Shown: positions 44,846 to 56,724 of the stretch, piece by piece | Layout of the letters: each line of letters begins with the position of its first letter | Position numbering within the stretch: position 1 is the stretch's first letter | NCBI RefSeq assembly: GCF_029784135.1 | Contig: NC_073744.1 | Span: 75,495,935 to 75,559,934 of the forward strand | Direction of reading: 5' to 3' | Source: Toxorhynchites rutilus septentrionalis | Taxonomy: Eukaryota; Arthropoda; Insecta; Diptera; Culicidae | DNA length: 64,000 nt | The notes under the pieces: generated by a model | Database searches by the model: none | Seen by the model: only the letters and a program-made list of their open reading frames with translations | Told to the model about the DNA's origin: nothing | Made by a program: the position numbers and the translations under genes

Positions 44846-46308
44846 CAAATATCTAACGGGAGGCGTTTTGAGATACCAAATATTTCAAGTATTAAATTAA
44901 AAAAAATTCAAATGGAGATCTGAACCCTATAACAATGCTAGTACAATGCTTTCAGGCACTTTTAATATTTCTCAAAATTAGTTGTTCAAATACCGATGGA
45001 GACAGGACCCGATCGTTCAAGAGGAATGCTAGTGCCGTACCTTACGTGGCTCCTTCCGTCGAAGCGCGGCTGTTGTCTCGTTTTACAGAAAAGGATGAAT
45101 CGGTCAATAAATTATAAGAATGAGGTCAATTCAGTTCATGGCCTAGATTAAACGCTAAACGGTCGTGTCACAGTGTTCCTTCGGATATACCTACAGCTAC
45201 ATACATGTGTATACACAATAATCGTGTCGCGTGTATTCGGTCCTCTTGTCGTTGTTGTTGCTGTGATGGTGGTGGAGGTAGGAGCGGAAGCTCATGATGC
45301 TGTTAAATTATGCATGATATAATTTCCCGATAACCTTGGGATTTCTCGCGGGATTAGAGAGAACGTGTGGGTGAATCCGCCATGAGGTGAAATTCCTAAG
45401 GTAGTGTGTTATGGGAAAGAATACCTCGTAAAAAGAACGATAAAAGATTAATTGTGAGTTAAGGGCATGTACTTACACATCTCGTCCTGTATGTAAAATG
45501 TTCACGTGTACGATTTATCTCATCCAATACTATCATAAGCCAAAAATGGGTAGAAAACATTCTTCTATTTTGTGCGGTGTGTTTGAACTCAATGTGTTCT
45601 AAAAAAGATAGCATAGCATACATATCCAAATTCATGGGAGAGTGTGAATGCCTCCCCCGTTTGTCTCCTTCCTCCGATCTCATCGCATACATATGCGCAC
45701 AAATTCTAATCCTTGGGCACAATGTCAGAGATCGATGGACCAGCACCATATCTATCAAGAGGAGACGAAAATAGTCCTCCAGCTGGAGGTTTTTCCATTT
45801 GTCCTCAATTACATAAAACTCATGCCAGTGTGAAGAGAGAGGAAGCATTCACAAAGAGTGCTCTTCAGATCTCAGCTTTTCGGGTCTTTGCGCACTCTGA
45901 ACACGATTGGAAACGCAGACAAATACAGAAGCAAAAAAAACCAAAAGCAACATATACTCATTCGCCCCAAGTGTTTGCTCAACGTTTTATGGTGAGCGCA
46001 TTCATCCAAACTCCCACTACATAGTAGTAATCGACGGAGCGAAGATCGTAGAGAGCATCAGCGGTAATCAGATCAGAGGGACACGTTGTGTTTTCATTCG
46101 TATTTGCTGGTGGTTGTGAATAGTGAGTGACCCTCTGTTGAATGCTGAATTATGTTGCCGCTTTTCTCTCTCATTCATTCGCTAGCATTCTCACTATATC
46201 GTGTGAAAGCAACTGTTCACATGTCAGTGCTGCCAAGCAAAAGGACACCCATTCTGTTTCCCAAAACACAGATTCGCGGAGAATATGTCTGTCTTGCGTG
46301 TCTTGATG
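44846..46308. other. Unassigned, no gene seen
   Basis: About 1.5 kb. Frames at 45,459-45,848 (minus) and 45,713-46,024 (plus) reach 100-130 codons but show no recognised motif. A GTTGTTGTTGCTG stretch lies near 45,250. Confidence 0.45.
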
Positions 46309-46967
46309 ATTTTAATTAGTGATGAAACTGATAGTAGTTTGCCCGGATACCGGATATCCGGCAAGCTGCGAGGCTAGATCGCCAGATATCGGGCAGCCGG
46401 ATATTCGGCCCTTTATTTGTGGATACTGGGAGAAACTGCATGTATGCATGAAGCGCATGAAGGAATACATTTTAGGAATAAATAAACACATTTTGACAAA
46501 AAACGTAATAAACGATGATTGAATTTTCCGTTTAGAATGAATATCCATTGATAAAGCATTAAGTTTTCTCCAAGGAATCCTGAACAGATTTTTTTCTGAT
46601 ATGAATTGTCTATTATAATGATGGGATTTTTAAGGATATATTGAAATAATTTTAATACTGGTCGACTTAGAATTATATTCAGGGAAGATAATCTGAGAGA
46701 CGATAAACATTCTTCATTACAATCCAAAATTATCAAAACTATCATAGGCGGCTTCACAATCACTAATTCGACGACACAATAGTGGGTCTTTATGGAGCTA
46801 TGCCTTAGGCTTCCGAACCCGTTTGGAAAGAACAAAAATTGCAATTTCTGGCCTCTCCTGTATATCCGAGGTCATTTCGCATGCTGCTGCATAAAAAAGT
46901 ATTTGGACAAGGACGAGACCACAGATAAAACACCGAACCGAATCCCTTTGGAGTATATGAACTATTA

Positions 46968-47540
46968 GGTGTATCGGTAAGTTTCTTCGGTTTTACAACA
47001 GATGGCATAACTTGATTATTAAACCAGTGAATCAAATTTTCAGACATTCGTTGGAAAGCTACTGCGCGTCTTTTTCAGTATATGTCAAAAAGTTGAAGCG
47101 TTAACAACATAGTTTTTTTCCAATTCGAATATGTCGAATTTCATACCAACGAGAGTGTTTTTGCGGGGAGTGTTACTTCATTACTTCAATATGAAGAAAA
47201 AAGCTGCGAAAAGTCATCGCATTTTGGTGGAAAAACTTTGGTGACCAAGCTACAACTGAGCGAAAGTGTCAGACGTGGTTTGTACGGTTTAAAAGTGGTA
47301 ATTTTGACTTGGAGGACGAAGAACATTCCGGACCGCCAGAAAAGTTTCAAGATGAAGAATAATAATATTAAAAAAAAAATTAAAAGTGGTAATTTTGACT
47401 TGGAGGACGGAGAACGTTCCGGACCGCCAGAAAAGTTTCAAGATGAAGAATTGGAGGCTTTACTCAATCAAGGTCCGTTACAAACGCAACAAGAACATAT
47501 AAAATGTGATATGTTAATTTATTTTATTTTTGAAAAAGAT
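46968..47540 (+). mobile_element. Mariner fragment nested in the hAT-like element
   Basis: Starts with a mariner-type terminus (ATTAGGTGTATCGGTAAGTT). The N-terminal coding region begins at the ATG at 47,131 (see next entry). The 3' half, including the catalytic core and the right terminus, is absent. Confidence 0.7.
47131..47490 (+). pseudogene. Mariner transposase, N-terminal part with internal duplication
   Basis: From the ATG the frame reads FLRGVLLHYFNMKKKAAKSH RILVE, after which a one-base change breaks the frame. It continues as CQTWFVRFKSGNFDLED, the second helix-turn-helix and the FDLEDEER-type motif. A segment of about 90 bp (SGNFDLED through KFQDEE) is present twice, at about 47,295-47,360 and 47,385-47,450, separated by an A-rich spacer. 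The path ends soon after LEALLNQGP. No catalytic aspartate remains. Confidence 0.8.
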
Positions 47541-47696
47541 CTGTCAATTCAGTGATCAAATCTTGTTTTTAATTATGTATAAATGATGTTAATGAGCTAT
47601 TTCGTTTTGATTTCCTTGTGTTAATATTGATTTTTTTTAAATATCCGGTATCGGACGGGATAGTAACCGGATATCCATTCCATCTCTAATTTTGAT

Positions 47697-48873
47697 TTAG
47701 TATACCGGTTCAAATTCTGTATTTTGATTAATAACACTACTTCTAGGGGAACATAGTTTAAGGTGTTAACGTTAATAGTTTAACGTTATGTTAAATTAGT
47801 ACTTGTAGTGTTAAGATGTCAATACGCATTTAACTGTATTGTGAGAATATGCGTGTACTATTAAAAAAAGGACTAATCTTCTCTGATGCAAGAAATCATT
47901 CAAGTTGGGAAGGAATATACTCTCTTTCTTAATGACATTAACGTTCTTCTCCCCTTCCTTATTTTTCAGCGATTTACATAGGTAATAATCGATAATAATG
48001 AATGGTATTAAGAATTATGGGGACAATAATAACTGTACTCCTTCTATCAAACAATTACGCTGTTGATGTTGATCTTAGAAGAATTCAGTTAGTTGCGCTC
48101 TTGAAATTTGATTTGGATTTGATTCTTGAAATTTTAAGGTAAAACATTTTTACAATTGAGAGTACAATATAACTTCAAAATCGACCTTATCAGCGAAAAG
48201 AATAGATTTATTTGGATGAATTATCTATTCCATTGATGTTTCCAATTTTTTTGAGAATTTATGAATTCTGTACTAGAAGAACTGTTTCTTGATAGCAACA
48301 ATGTATCAAGCATGATTTAAATAATCTGTTGTGAAGTTGTGCTAGTTAGAAGGGATAAGGGATCATAATGAATCGCAAATTTCGATACCAGTAATAGTTC
48401 GATGCATTGTGGCATACATTTACCCTAATTTACGTGAATCCCTACGATATTATGCGCTCGAAAATTGCTGCATGTATCACATTTAATAATTTCGTAAGGT
48501 CTTATTTTTTTAGGATTCTAAGGCGCTCTTTTTATTCTATAATGCGTACTGACATATTAACCATGCTTGACATCGATTTAAATTTACATATGTGCTATTT
48601 ATGTACGACAGAGCAAAAATCAGTGGAGCTATCTGGGGTATAATTTTTTTTTCTCAAATTATTAAAACTATTATTATTATTAAATTAAAATTTTTAAAAC
48701 TTTTCAGACTATGAACTAATATTCGGTATAGCAAAGTCTGTTGTCTGATTGGAATATGATGTTTGCAAAGCGTTTAGTAAAACATTGACTGAGTTTTTTC
48801 ACATAATATATCCGAAAATCAGAGAGATATTATTTTTCGTTTTTGAGTTATTATTTTGCAAATATAACATGCT
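47697..48873. other. Unassigned, no gene seen
   Basis: AT-rich sequence between two DNA transposons. A short frame at 48,407-48,643 has no known motif. Confidence 0.45.
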
Positions 48874-48877
48874 TTAA

Positions 48878-49926
48878 GGTGAAGGTGGAAGCTAGCCATT
48901 GTAGTAGTATAGGTAAACCCTCGTGTAAAAATGGGGTAATAGTGTTTGTGAGAGAAGAGCAAAGCACACGTAAATAGATCAATTCACTTATCAGACTGTG
49001 TGGCGCTTCATTGACACGAGTCTTTGAATACATTTGAAAAAAAAAAACAAATAACAATTCAATACTAAAGTAAAATGTATGAACGATATGTTCCGATGAA
49101 CAATTGCAAATATAAATATATATAGAAGGTGCATTTGCATATGATTCTGATTATACGCGAGCGTAACATGAGCAAATTTATAACACATGCGAATTGGGGC
49201 TCTTTTGGTATTAACAAGTTCTTCCGCATAGTAACTCGATGTTGATAATTCCTTAATATTTTCCTTCGTTGATCGTATTGTTTTCACATATTCACGTTGG
49301 AAAGCCTTAACCCTTCTCTTCGTTGGCCGAGGCATTTAGATTGAATTTAATACTTTTCCGTTTACTGTTTTTGAAAGCATAGGCAGCCGTGGCAGTGTTC
49401 CGAGCTCTGCAATACAATTTTCTTACCCAATGTTAAAGTTGCTAAAACTTACATTATAGACCCATTAAACGTAAAAATAATAATTGTATTGATGTCAACA
49501 CAATTTTATTCTATTGATTTTCATGACATGGGACGCTATGACTCCGGAATAACATTTTATTGAGTGGTTTTTATAGCTGTTTCGATGATGTTGTTTGGCA
49601 TCAGTGTCGAAAAAATAACGATGCTTCCACCAATACAAAACAAAACCATTGCAGAAGATTGAAAAACGAAAATTTAACTTTCAGAGCACTTGCTCGAGTT
49701 TTCCGACGTTCTTCACTATACGGTGCGAAAGCAGATGAAAATTTAATATCTTGTGAGTAATCGATTAGAGTTTGGTTGATATTACTTGATGGGAAGTGTG
49801 CGAAAACGATCATTTTCTTCACACTGTTTCGCAAAATTATTGATTTTCGGGCGAGAGGTGAGGGAGGGAGATGAAAGAAATGAGCGCCATTGTGGCAGCC
49901 ATTTATGGCTAGCTTCCACCTTCACC
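48878..49926. mobile_element. TTAA-flanked element with perfect 22-bp inverted ends
   Basis: The ends read GGTGAAGGTGGAAGCTAGCC plus AT, and match perfectly inverted over 22 bp. TTAA is present on both sides (48,874-48,877 and 49,927-49,930), the target duplication used by piggyBac-like and some other DNA transposons. The termini do not begin with the CCC usual for piggyBac, so the superfamily is open. The interior holds a minus-strand frame described next. Confidence 0.85.
49150..49335 (-). CDS. Possible coding start inside the TTAA element (hypothetical)
   Basis: On the minus strand an ATG at 49,335 begins PRPTKRRVKAFQREYVKTIR and continues RSTKENIKELSTSSYYAEEL for about 60 residues. The basic, charged and low-hydrophobicity composition is unlike most chance frames here. 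Farther on the frame turns into AT-driven hydrophobic sequence (from about 49,150), so only the first exon-like part is plausible. It could be the remnant of the element's own protein. No domain is recognised and there is no catalytic motif. Confidence 0.3.
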
Positions 49927-49930
49927 TTAA

Positions 49931-50185
49931 GTCTTCGTTCAATATTCCTATGTGACTAAACTGATCATGTGTCGATCATCTAATTTGGTTTGAATGGTTC
50001 TTTCGGAAACGAACTATTTGTTCGCGTTCTATTAAACATGAGTTAAGCCTTTTCAAAATACTGTGCGTTATTTCCATTAATTTTTTTCCAAACTTTGAAG
50101 ATTAATAATGGGATGTCCATTCGGTAAAATGCTTCACTAATGTCCGTGTAGAGGGCTTCCACGTGTTTGTCATTGTCCATTGCAT
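49931..50185. other. Probable RT remnant or spacer
   Basis: Minus-strand coding similarity to the adjacent LINE may extend into 50,090-50,185 (LITFLLNAMDNDKHVEALYT-like). The rest is featureless. Confidence 0.35.
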
Positions 50186-50455
50186 TTAGTAAAAAGGTGA
50201 TGAATTCTTATAGGTAGTTGATGAAGAGTGGTATTTGGAAAAACCGTTTTGTCTACATTTAATTAGACTTTTTACTTGTTGAAAGATTTTTTCATTGATA
50301 ATTGATTCGAAAAATTTAGGAATGCAAGAGATAATAGCTATTCCACGGTAATTACGGATGTCAGACTTTGAACCTGATTTGAAAATAGGCACTAAGAAAG
50401 ATTATTTCCATTTGTCTGGGAATATTCTAGTTTTTAAAGAAATATTCAGGTTGGC
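50186..50455 (-). pseudogene. LINE reverse transcriptase fragment (downstream piece)
   Basis: Minus-strand reading: NISLKTRIFPDKWK, a stop in place of one residue, then FLVPIFKSGSKSDIRNYRGI and CIPKFFESIINEKIFQQVKS. These are the RT motifs just before the palm domain of jockey/I-group LINEs. The sequence breaks down after QNGFSKYHSSSTT. The matching upstream piece lies at 52,060-52,190, across an inserted DNA element. Confidence 0.75.
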
Positions 50456-52062
50456 CACCCATTCTTGAAAAGCGGGAAATGTGGGAAAAAGTCGGGAATT
50501 AAAATCCATCGGGAAAATTCGGGAATTGGTTCATTAAGTCGGGATTTTTTCGCTTAACGTTTTTTGGCGCTCTAAAATGTTACTGCATGTGTTTTAGCGC
50601 GCTCTTTTTCGTGTACCAAGATGAAGGACGTCTTGTTTTCATCGAAATTTGTTATGTCGTAAGGCGAAGTTCCATCTATTCAACTTGCTACATGCTACAC
50701 GTGTGTAGCACGACATGTACGACAAAATTAGAGCAACCACGTCATTTATTGACGATTATCATAACTCATAACAATAATGGAAAAACAGAGTATTTGATCA
50801 TTAAAAACAAAAGCATCAGAACAGATATGTTGGAGCAGTGAGCATTCGCATACTATTGTGTAGTGGCTGAGGTGGAAACAAAATAAAAAAAATGCGCAAG
50901 TATCATATCCATTTTTGTTTACCGTTGACTTGTAGCATGTAGCAAGTCGCATAGATAAAATGCCGCATTTACTCGAACTGCCTACATTCAGCTGATGTAC
51001 CGCGTGCGCCAAATATCAGTAGTGTCTATAAACTTTTGGGTTACGACAGCAACGACAGTTGAATCGTTTTTACGTGAATATCAGACAGTGAATATTCCTT
51101 TTCGATGATCTAACGGGAATTGTTAGAGCTATTATGGAGAAAAATATTAAGCCCGAACGACTGAAAGTGAAATCTGAATCACTTGTTGAACTTCAACTCT
51201 CAGACACTAATCTACTACTACCTGGAAGAATCCGCCAACAGAACAGCAAGGGATTTCCGATAAAGATGTCCCAATATTTCGAACCACCTGTCGTGAGTTC
51301 TACTGCGAATTTTTAAAGAAATTGTTCATACGATAACCCTTGACATATCCCAGCACTCGTTACCTAACGTGTATTAGCACGGATGTGATTTCCAACTTTC
51401 CGGATATAGCGAAGAATCGGATGGAGTTATGCTTGGAAGTATTCGTCGATAAACAACACTAGCCTGGCGCTCGTGCAGATAAAATAAAGAATGTGTATGG
51501 ATAATTGTGTTCAGCGTTTTCTACTAAAATTATATTTTCTAAATATTGAAGAAAAGATCAAAGATTGGACAATTTTTTAATCGAACTTCCAAATTTGATC
51601 TTGTTTGTCAAACAAGTTAGCAGCATTATGGATTTTTGGTTCATCTCAAGAACTGTTCATGGAGGGTACTAGGGACATGCTCGAAATATGTGTGGAAGTG
51701 ATCAATGAGGTTCTGGTCAGTTATTCTAATGAATAAAACTTTTTATTCTGAGTGAGTAGAGGTGGTGGATCTGATACGTTTTAAAGCGCTTCTGGTCCCA
51801 GGTGCAAATAATCCAGAATAAATCCCGTTCGCATCTCCTGAACCCTGTTCTTGAGATACACACCGTCCAATGTTTTGTCACAGATGGAACTTGGAAACAA
51901 TAAAGTGAAAAAAGTTTCACAATTCGAGTTTCAAAAATCATTTTTCAACTAACGATACAATCTTATTAAATTTTCCTTTTTGAGAATCGAGAATTTCGTG
52001 AAATCGTGCGAGAAAAAGTCGGGAAAATGTGGGAAATCAAAAACTGATAGTTGGAAATGAAG
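50448..52062. mobile_element. Probable hAT-like element interrupting the LINE
   Basis: The left edge reads CAGGTTGGCCACCCATTC, then AAGCGGGAAATGTGGG and AAAGTCGGGAAT repeats. The right edge carries the same kind of GTCGGGAAAATGTGGGAAAT repeats and ends about CTGATAGTTGG. GGGAAA-rich subterminal repeats and a CAGG...GGCCACCC start are seen in some hAT elements. An internal inverted pair (CAACTTGCTACATGCTAC and its complement near 50,685 and 50,935) is also present. No clean target duplication is found and the right end looks damaged. The frame 51,134-51,316 is not recognised. Confidence 0.5.
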
Positions 52063-52190
52063 AGGAGGTAAGTAAGTAAGTTCGTCAATTCCATCAGGAT
52101 CTGGGCCTTCTGATAAGTTCAGAGTTTCTAGTGTTTCATATATTTCTTGATGTGCAATATTGTTCACAGATATGTCGTTGGAAAATTTCG
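52060..52190 (-). pseudogene. LINE reverse transcriptase fragment (upstream piece)
   Basis: Minus-strand reading: NNIAHQEIYETLETLNLSEG followed by PDPDGIDEL, the linker-to-fingers motif (consensus KGPGPDGI) of LINE reverse transcriptases. It pairs in orientation and order with the piece at 50,186-50,455. Confidence 0.65.
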
Positions 52191-52879
52191 GTAGAAATTA
52201 AAAATATTTTCGGTCACGGTTTTTCTCGGAGAATATGGCATAGACTTCCTGATAAAAAATAACCGAAAAGACTACATATTCCTTTCGCAACAAAATTGTC
52301 CTTCGTAGCGTAATTTTTGAATTTGAACCGGTTTAGGGCAAACAGAGCTCTAAATAGAGAAAAAGTTCGATAGCTCTGTCATTGTTGAAATCATGGAATC
52401 ATCATCTAATATGATCCTCTATCACCCCCATTTGGATTTTTTATATGAGAAAGGTATTTTATGATTTTAAGAGGATGAATAAAAAATGAAATTCTTCTTT
52501 TATATTCAAAACACGAAAAATATATGCATAAGAAACAAATCAAAAATATTTTTTCTTGACTCGATCATATACAGGATTCAATTGAATACAGTAAAAAAAA
52601 TCGAAGACTGTATATAATCGAGTCCGTCCTGTACTGAAAAAAAGGCAAAGTGTAATAACACTGTCATTGCTGAAATTTAGCTATATGCACAGAAGAAGTT
52701 TTTTCATCAATTATGTCCTCTATGACTTTCTGAAAGATTATGAATCATCTATCTTTGAGATATTTTAAAATTTTCAGGAGAAACTAGGTTAATAAAGGGC
52801 AAAAAATCGATGTTTCAAAACTTCAGATGTGGCTTCAATATTGATATCTGCGTTTGGAAAAAAGTGAATCAGTTCTCAC
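52191..52879. other. Unassigned, no gene seen
   Basis: AT-rich; no coding features or repeats recognised. Confidence 0.45.
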
Positions 52880-54948
52880 TAGCAGCACTGCATATCGGCG
52901 ATAGTAGTACGGTAAAATCATTAATGGGAATGCGAGAGCCGATTTGTATCCGAGCGTACCTCCGAAGTGTATCGCTCAATGAATGGCACTACTAGCGCAC
53001 GTTCACCGGAGAGAGCGAACCAGCTCGAACCGAGCCGACTACCTTCAGTCGCCAACAGTTGCGTGAACGGTAAGGGTGGTGTGTTGTATGATTCACGCTG
53101 CTTCCTGGGAGCATTGATTTTACGCTGTAGTAAATCCCAATTGTTGAGTGCACTGGTCGATGAAACGCTGGCGTTGAAACTTTGTTGCATCCGCATCTCG
53201 GTCGCTTTATGTTACAGGGCCAGGAACGATCGCGAACGGTATTAGCACCCGCCGCCGCGTTTGGAATCACGAATCACACATCGTCACTCGTCGTCGTCGT
53301 TCGTCCTCACCGCGCAAAGCATTGGCTCCGAATGACGATCTAATCAAGTTTTGACAGTTACTAATGAGCAGGCGGTCGAGCATTCGTCGAATTCGTACGA
53401 AGAAGGGATCAGCCCCAAGGTTCATGTTCTGAAACTGTATACACAACGATAGTGCTCTAACCTTGACTCGAACATAGTCTCGCATTTGTGTCCCACTACT
53501 GTTGTGCGTTACCTTGTGTCAGTGTCCGGTTGTATGTATGCGCTCACTATCGGTATCTTTGTTGTGAGGCCGTATTGGGTTCGCGATGGATTATCATTAT
53601 CATTGTAATCATTGTCCCACTCGTGTGCGTTCGAAAGTTTCACGACAATAGTGCATTTTCATATAGTATCTGTTGTTAAAAGGTGAGGGTAACAACACCG
53701 AATCAATGACAGATTTTGAATGTCACTTGATCGAGTCAACCAGATCAGTAGAAGCGTCGCATGTGGATTGAGAGAGGAAAAAAAATACGGAAGAACCTTG
53801 GAATCGCATAGTCTGTAGAGTTTGAGTGTACTATTGGGCCGGCTCAGTATTAGTGAATCTACACGTTTTCCCCACACATAGCCACGTTCGTGTGTTGTGT
53901 GTGAATCCTCGAGCACTGAAGGTGTTGCATGGTGTGTTATTGTTGTGTTCCGTTGTGTTGGGCGAAGCGTGAGATAAAGGCAGATGTACTTGAAATGCTA
54001 ACGAAAATGTTATGATACATTCTGAAACCTTAGCATAACCATGAGATATGTTTTTATCTTGCCAGAAACGTCAGCTTCAATGGAAGGCCCTTCGGAAATG
54101 AGCTGAGGTGTATGTGTGTGTGTGCGTGAACCGAGTGTCCGATGTGTTTGTTTGTAGCAATGACCAGTGACCAGCGCATGTAACGTGTTGACAGAAACAA
54201 GAATATTGATAAGAAATCGTATCGGATCGTTTTGATAAGGGTTTTGCTATTTTTAGGAAAATTTTGCAAGTGCAAATGAACCTGTCACGAAGAATATTTC
54301 TCCTAATTGCTCTAAACTTAGGCGCAAAATTTATGTTTCTCTGATTTTGGCAATATCAAATAATCGATTAACAAAAGCATCTGTGTGTCTGTAAAAAGAG
54401 AAGTAGTTTTCGAAACGGAGCAGAGTGTGGAAAAAAAAGTTAAATCGAAGCATTTGATAGAAGTGAAATTTAATTAACGGGGCCAGACGGGGCTGACGGC
54501 AAAAATTGTTGAATGTTTAGAGTGGAGAGAGCGAAAATAAATACACTTTTAAAAACAGAAGCCCGACGGCTATTATAGGGTGACACAACGAACTTGGGGC
54601 AAACGATATCGAGAAACACAGGCTGCCGATAAGTAAAAGTCACGTCCACGAATTTTGGGACGGCTCGTGGCTAAAAAGGAAACACGTGCGCGCTTCAACT
54701 GGACGAAATATAGCAAGGACAACCTGCTTCAGTGGAGATATTTGTCCACGGTTGTTATTTTTGTCCTCTTGATTACGAGTTCGAGGTGATTCGCGCATTA
54801 ATTGCAAAGGAGACCTCGGGTGCTGTGCGGGTAGAAATTATTACCTTCGAATTTATTCTTGGCAACGTGTTTCTACAAAACTAGCCACCGTGGATACCAT
54901 ATCGTTACCCCTCGGTGGATTATCTCATGTTAGGATGGCTCTGGCGAG
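52880..54948 (+). other. Candidate long 5'-UTR exon of a host gene
   Basis: This 2-kb stretch differs from its surroundings: more balanced base composition, no repeats, GC-richer patches (53,000-53,340; 54,480-54,900). It ends in two alternative short starts, ATG at 54,927 (MLGWLWR) or at 54,935 (MALAR), directly followed by a splice donor. It resembles the leader exon of a developmentally regulated insect gene, with coding continuing in a later exon outside the window. No transcription start is identified and the protein is unknown. Confidence 0.3.
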
Positions 54949-54954
54949 GTGAGT
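54949..54954 (+). other. Candidate splice donor (GAG|GTGAGT)
   Basis: GCGAG|GTGAGTATCG matches the consensus donor closely and follows the candidate start codons by 11-19 bp. Such matches occur by chance in 64 kb, so the call rests on its position at the end of the atypical 2-kb stretch. Confidence 0.35.
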
Positions 54955-55268
54955 ATCGTTTCCTTCAGAGAAGGTTTATTGTTTCTTTTCCTCCACAGCT
55001 ATTCTGCTCTATGTCTTTATCTCACCTCCAGAGGTGAGCACAGTTCTCTTAGCCATTCCAAGGAAACCCGATCGTCCTTTTCATCACATTTCCCATTATC
55101 ATTAGTATTATGTATTGGTAAACATAGAAAAGCATGGAGAGCTGGAGATTATATAACTAGCATAATTATGGCAAACGGGTGCGCTCGTATCGGTCTATAG
55201 CGATTCATTTGTTGCGTAACATGGTATGTTGGGAAAATTGGTACTCATCCGTTTTCCATTTTGGGAAG

Positions 55269-55299
<31 letters not shown>

Positions 55300-55884
55300 C
55301 GCCTTCTGTGTGAGACACAAGACAAAGGAATCTTTTTTCGACTGATATATTATTTGATATTGTGGAAAACAATTATCGATCCAGATGCCCGCCTTCTTCG
55401 GTGTCCTGCTTTTTATAAGGCACTGATCAAATAACTGATTCTTTTTCTACAACTTACGTACGTACAGATTGACAGATTGACACAACGTCGTAATTTTCTA
55501 ACTTAATAACTTTCGTCGAATAATATTGTTGGAGTGATAGTTTTAATTAGCCAATCTTGATTATGTTGACACAATACAATTAGTAACAAGACAATCTGAC
55601 GATCGCCCTATTCCCCGTGAGACACGGATCGTAGTCTTTAATTGGTGCTGTGACATGAAGGTTTCGGAAGGTTTACAGATGACTGTGCAACTAGAATTTG
55701 TAATTATGAAGTACTTCGGCCTAACGGAATCATCACTGGGAATCCTTTCTTACGACACTTAATCCATCCGAGCATTGAAGCCCCAAACACCATTCGCATG
55801 CCAAAGCAATGGCAAAAGTGGGGTTTTCTGCACGGCTACACGAGGCCACATGTTGTTGAATTCGTTAAAGTAATATCGGGAATG
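54955..55884. other. Unassigned, with an (AT)n microsatellite
   Basis: A run of about 16 AT units occupies 55,269-55,299. A phrase near 55,535-55,575 (TTTTAATTAGCCAATCTTGATTATGTTGACACAA, described by its core TTGATTATGTTGACACA) has a counterpart near 63,020-63,045. No gene is seen. Confidence 0.5.
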
Positions 55885-56395
55885 CTAAAATGCATTTTTA
55901 GCACATGTTTTGACATCCTGATTTATCACATTAAATACGCTTAAAAATAACAAAAAATGCGCTGCTCTTCCATATTGGTACAGCATTTGTATAATATATA
56001 TGACATAGAAACATAACAGCAATATGGCAATATGAGAGAGAGCTAAACAAGATATACATTGTGAATAAGCACGCATTAAACCATTCGCATACTTTGGCAC
56101 ATACACGGCCCAGACCGAAAAGGGTATAGGTTCACGTGTATGCTCTTCTTTTTACTCTTAGAAAACACTTTCCAACGTCGTTTTATACGGTGGTGTGATG
56201 TTATCACGCATTTATGCAACAGCGCAAGTGGCTATGTGGATAGCTTTGTCGTGTAAAACAACCTTGCATTCCAGCCGACTTTGGACCGATCCTCGTTTGG
56301 CATCGTTTGAACTTTTTTTTTGGGAACAGTCCCTGACGTTTAGTCTGAGAGAAAGAGAGATTTGCTCCCATACATACAAACATTTCCAAACTTTT
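55885..56395 (+). mobile_element. Composite tRNA-headed repeat, copy 3
   Basis: The full-length plus-strand counterpart of the copies at 36.2 and 39.5 kb: TTAGCACATGTTTTGACATC at the start, TTAGAAAACACTTTCCAACG in the middle, the tRNA-like GTGGATAGC head near 56,233, and CTGAGAGAAAGAGAGATTTG with TGCTCCCATACATACAAAC at the end. The B box is weakly conserved here. Confidence 0.8.
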
Positions 56396-56724
56396 GAGAC
56401 AGGTACTTTTATTTGTTCATTTCACCCTTAAACACAGGAAAAAGTATTTTTTCTGCCGAAGATATGTTTTCTGGCAATGCTAGTTTAGGTGCGAGAATTT
56501 TTTCTCAATTCATCTTCGATACATCGCTCCAATTTATCTGGTGCTTAGCTACATGCCCCAAAGGGAAGTTATGCAAACATTTATCTTCTTATATACAAAA
56601 CAAATATTTTTTTCGTACGTATATCTCATCATCACAAGAACACGGATGGTCAAATTTTAGTTTTTTTATCCCATCTGTTTATTTTATAAGGGTCATTTAG
56701 CATTTTAGCTGTAGAGCAATTCCA
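56396..56724. other. Unassigned repeat-like stretch
   Basis: A phrase at 56,666-56,715 (TTTATCCCAT, TTATTTTATAAGG, CATTTAGCATTTTA) recurs in similar form at 58,350-58,395, so it is a repeat of some kind. No gene. Confidence 0.45.

Larger units (their letters stand above)
46317..47688. mobile_element. hAT-like non-autonomous element
   Basis: The left end TAGTGATGAAACTGATA and the reverse complement of the right end TAGAGATGGAATGGATATCC are typical Ac-type hAT termini. Subterminal CCGGATATCCGG motifs lie near both ends. The flanking octamers ATTTTAAT (46,309-46,316) and ATTTTGAT (47,689-47,696) differ at one base, fitting an 8-bp target duplication. No hAT transposase is present; the core includes a broken mariner copy. 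Confidence 0.8.
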
